Shown here: in pieces, positions 62,057 to 64,000 of the stretch
Position numbering within the stretch: position 1 is the stretch's first letter
Layout: the number at the start of each line of letters is the position of its first letter
Translations under genes and position numbers: made by a program
DNA from: Phyllobacterium chamaecytisi
GTDB taxonomy: Bacteria > Pseudomonadota > Alphaproteobacteria > Rhizobiales > Rhizobiaceae
Direction of reading: 5' to 3'
NCBI RefSeq assembly: GCF_020164455.1
Contig: NZ_JAIQWW010000006.1
Location: 248,001 to 312,000, forward strand
Length of the DNA: 64,000 bases
The notes under the pieces: model-generated
The model's input: the letters and a program-made list of their open reading frames with translations, nothing else
Database searches by the model: none
What the model was told of the DNA's origin: nothing

Positions 62057-63304
62057 TCATTTACCAAATCGTTCTGGCGTGAAGTGCGCCGTCACCGGGT
62101 CAGTGTTGCCGTTGATGAGCCCGGCGACTAATCTGCTCGTGATGGCGGCCAAGGTGAGTCCGAGATGGCCATGGCCAAAGGCGTACACCACATTATCGCT
62201 ATTGCGGCTCCATCCAATGACCGGCCGCGAATCCGGCAGAGACGGTCTGAAACCCAGCCACTTCGCTGAAGCCTGATCCAATTCGGGGAAATACTGGCGG
62301 ACTCCGCGGTCCAGAAGTTCAAACCGCGAAGGATTGGGGCCAGCCGAGGTTCCTCCAAGTTCCGCCGTGCCGGCTACCCGAAGCCGCCCGGCCATGGGCG
62401 TCATGTAAAATCCGAGATGGGTGGGACAAACAGGTCGCTGGAGCAGCGGACTTTCCGTTGTATATTCGAGATGATAACCGCGCTCGGTTTCGAGCGGAAT
62501 CCTATCCCCCGCCTGCAAAGCGAGTTCCCTGGAAAAAGCGCCAGCCGCGATCACTACGGTTTTGGCTGTCAGATCGAGATCAGGCCCGCTAAGATGCGTC
62601 CGATCGCCATTGATTTTGAGATTAACCACTCGCGATCTATGAACGTCCACGCCTTTGGCGTTTCCTGCTGCAGAAAGCTGACGCATCAACGCGCTCGGAT
62701 CCGTGACATGTATGGAGTCGGGGAAAAAGACGCCGGAGCCCTCGAACCGCGGAAGCGTTGGCTCCATCGCAGCCACTTCCTCCGCGCTGAGTGTTTCCTG
62801 ACGCATCCCGAGCTCGCACCGAATCGAATGAGCCCACGACCCGCGGGAGCGGTTGCTCGTGTTTTGCTGCACATAGAGACAGCCGTTCCTGCGCATGAGT
62901 CTTTCGGCTCCGGCTTCCACCGTCATCTCTTCCCAAGCCGGCAGAGCTTCGACCAGCAAGTCTGCCAGAGCAACAGCATTTGCGCGGGCAGCCGCAGGCA
63001 GGGATTGACGCACAAATCGCACCAGCCAAGGTGAAATCTGGAAGAGTGCAGCCCAACGCAATGAAAACGGACTGTCGGCATCTAGCAATAGCCGCGGCAG
63101 ATTTTTGAGAACATCCGGATTGCCCACTGGCACGCAAGCGTAGTCTGCAAATGTTCCGGCATTTCCGAACGACGCGCCCGAACCAGGCTCGTTCGGGTCG
63201 ATTATGACGACCTCGCGCCCCTCTGCCGCCAATCGCAGTGCGATAGTTAGGCCGATGACGCCAGCGCCAACGATTGCGATTTCAACGCTCTTTGGACCGC
63301 TCAC
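62057..63304 (-). CDS. D-amino-acid dehydrogenase-like FAD oxidoreductase
   Basis: A 415-residue DadA/DAO-family flavoenzyme. The N-terminal VEIAIVGAGVIGLTIALRLAAEGREVVIID is the FAD-binding Rossmann motif; SGASFGNAGTFADYACVPVGNP is typical of DadA-type enzymes, with a C-terminal SRNSDNVVYAFGHGHLGLTLAAITSRLVAGLI. Oxidises a D-amino acid or related amine, membrane-linked in relatives. Next to a MocR-type regulator on the same strand, which suggests amino acid catabolism. Confidence 0.9.
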   Translation of the reverse strand: MSGPKSVEIAIVGAGVIGLTIALRLAAEGREVVIIDPNEPGSGASFGNAGTFADYACVPVGNPDVLKNLPRLLLDADSPFSLRWAALFQISPWLVRFVRQSLPAAARANAVALADLLVEALPAWEEMTVEAGAERLMRRNGCLYVQQNTSNRSRGSWAHSIRCELGMRQETLSAEEVAAMEPTLPRFEGSGVFFPDSIHVTDPSALMRQLSAAGNAKGVDVHRSRVVNLKINGDRTHLSGPDLDLTAKTVVIAAGAFSRELALQAGDRIPLETERGYHLEYTTESPLLQRPVCPTHLGFYMTPMAGRLRVAGTAELGGTSAGPNPSRFELLDRGVRQYFPELDQASAKWLGFRPSLPDSRPVIGWSRNSDNVVYAFGHGHLGLTLAAITSRLVAGLINGNTDPVTAHFTPERFGK

Positions 63305-63313
63305 CAGATTCTC

Positions 63314-64000
63314 CTAGACGAAGCCCGGAATCTGCAGATGTCCTGCTTCCAGCAATTCGCGCATTATCTTCAGGGCACGCCGGAGGTCATCCCGGGAGCG
63401 CGCCGCACCGATATTGATGCGTACGCCGTGCTGCACGGGTTCGCGTCCGACTGCGAAAGCATCGCCAGGCAAAACACCGACACCTCGCTGCAGGCACGTG
63501 CGGGCAAAGCTGGCGCCGCGCCAAGGTTCGGGCAAGTGTAACCAAGCATGGGTTGAGGTCACATCGGTCTGAAGATCGAAATCTCCAAGCACTTCGGTGA
63601 GAATGTGTTGCCGTTGTGAGAGCTCCGCTTTCTGCGCCTCGATCACCTCAACCGCACTGCCCTCTTCGAGAAGAATAGTTGCGATCAGCGCCGCCATCGG
63701 ATTAACGCTCCAGCAGTTGATCCGGAGCGCTGCCGCCACCTGCCCCATCATGAATCGCGGCCCAATAGCAAAGCCAAACCTCAATCCCGGCGCCACGCAC
63801 TTGGAAAATCCGCCGATATAAACGGTTAGTTCCGGTTCGAGACTAGCGAACGACGGCGGGGACTCGTTGAGCAGCGGACGGTAGACATCATCTTCGATGA
63901 TAAGCACATTGTGTCGCCGCGCTATTTCAACAATTTCTCTGCGTCGCGTTTCCGAGAGGGTGATTGTTGTCGGATTATGCAGGCTGGGCACCAAGAAAAC
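63314..64000 (-). CDS. MocR/PdxR-type regulator, aminotransferase-fold part (5' end beyond window)
   Basis: The frame is open past the window edge, so the N-terminal part (expected GntR helix-turn-helix) is not visible. The visible 228 codons are the C-terminal half of a class I aminotransferase fold in MocR style: PSLHNPTTITLSETRR, IIEDDVYRPLL, YIGGFSKCVAPGLRFGF (PLP Lys), HAWLHLPEPW and GVRINIGAARSRDDLRRAL. A stand-alone aminotransferase remains possible. Probably regulates the adjacent DadA-like gene 9 bp downstream. Confidence 0.85.
   Translation of the reverse strand, partial: VFLVPSLHNPTTITLSETRRREIVEIARRHNVLIIEDDVYRPLLNESPPSFASLEPELTVYIGGFSKCVAPGLRFGFAIGPRFMMGQVAAALRINCWSVNPMAALIATILLEEGSAVEVIEAQKAELSQRQHILTEVLGDFDLQTDVTSTHAWLHLPEPWRGASFARTCLQRGVGVLPGDAFAVGREPVQHGVRINIGAARSRDDLRRALKIMRELLEAGHLQIPGFV

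Overview
The window looks like chromosome (or chromid) of an alphaproteobacterium of the order Hyphomicrobiales/Rhizobiales, probably Brucellaceae, Phyllobacteriaceae or a close relative. The grounds are a rhizobial-type palindromic intergenic repeat near 4.8 kb, a BcsN-containing cellulose operon, a glycerol-type ABC transporter resembling GlpSTPQUV of Rhizobium, and many ABC uptake systems in tight TGATG/ATGA-coupled operons. The genus cannot be fixed from the sequence alone.

Layout. 1-6.4 kb: a BMP-family (nucleoside-type) ABC importer on the minus strand (substrate-binding protein, double ATPase, two permeases, the last cut by the window start) with a Ser-for-Cys isochorismatase-fold hydrolase, a LysE exporter and slyX. 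6.8-24.3 kb: a tRNA-Ser(GGA) gene followed by a genomic island of about 17.4 kb. A 17-bp direct repeat of the tRNA 3' end (6890-6906 and 24263-24279) brackets it, and a tyrosine integrase lies at its right end. Paired arm-like repeats (TTAGACCAATA) sit inside both ends.

The island has two halves. The left half (7.1-12.9 kb) is a divergent cluster of exported proteins: a subtilisin-fold protease with a small lipoprotein on one strand; on the other a trypsin-fold protease, a metzincin metalloprotease, a Tat-exported lysozyme-like protein, and a 37-residue precursor of a tiny four-cysteine peptide too short for ordinary gene calling. I do not recognise this combination as a described system; it is the best novelty candidate here. 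The right half holds an orphan family-A-polymerase-like protein, a serine recombinase with repeated TGAGACA sites upstream, unknown proteins, an EcoRI-type adenine methyltransferase overlapping a DUF262-HNH nuclease, and a DarG/DarT-like toxin-antitoxin pair in antitoxin-first order. Together these read as a defence island.

24.3-41 kb returns to ordinary chromosome: an I78-type protease inhibitor; a polyol/pentose locus (two SDR dehydrogenases, FGGY kinase, ribose/xylose-type ABC importer, AraC regulator); peptidase E; a polar amino acid ABC importer; a large protein with a proline-rich repeat tail; and a B12-binding radical SAM protein. 41-52 kb: a degraded polysaccharide deacetylase, then an operon joining a GlpVPQUST-like ABC importer to two sets of dihydroxyacetone-kinase-type genes (DhaKL fusion plus DhaL, DhaM, HPr, an HTH-like protein and DhaK). 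The inferred flow is uptake of a small polyol or ketose followed by phosphorylation. 52.5-61.5 kb: the cellulose operon bcsN-bcsA-bcsB-bcsZ plus a TPR protein. 62-64 kb: a D-amino-acid-dehydrogenase-like flavoenzyme and the end of a MocR-type regulator/aminotransferase running off the window.
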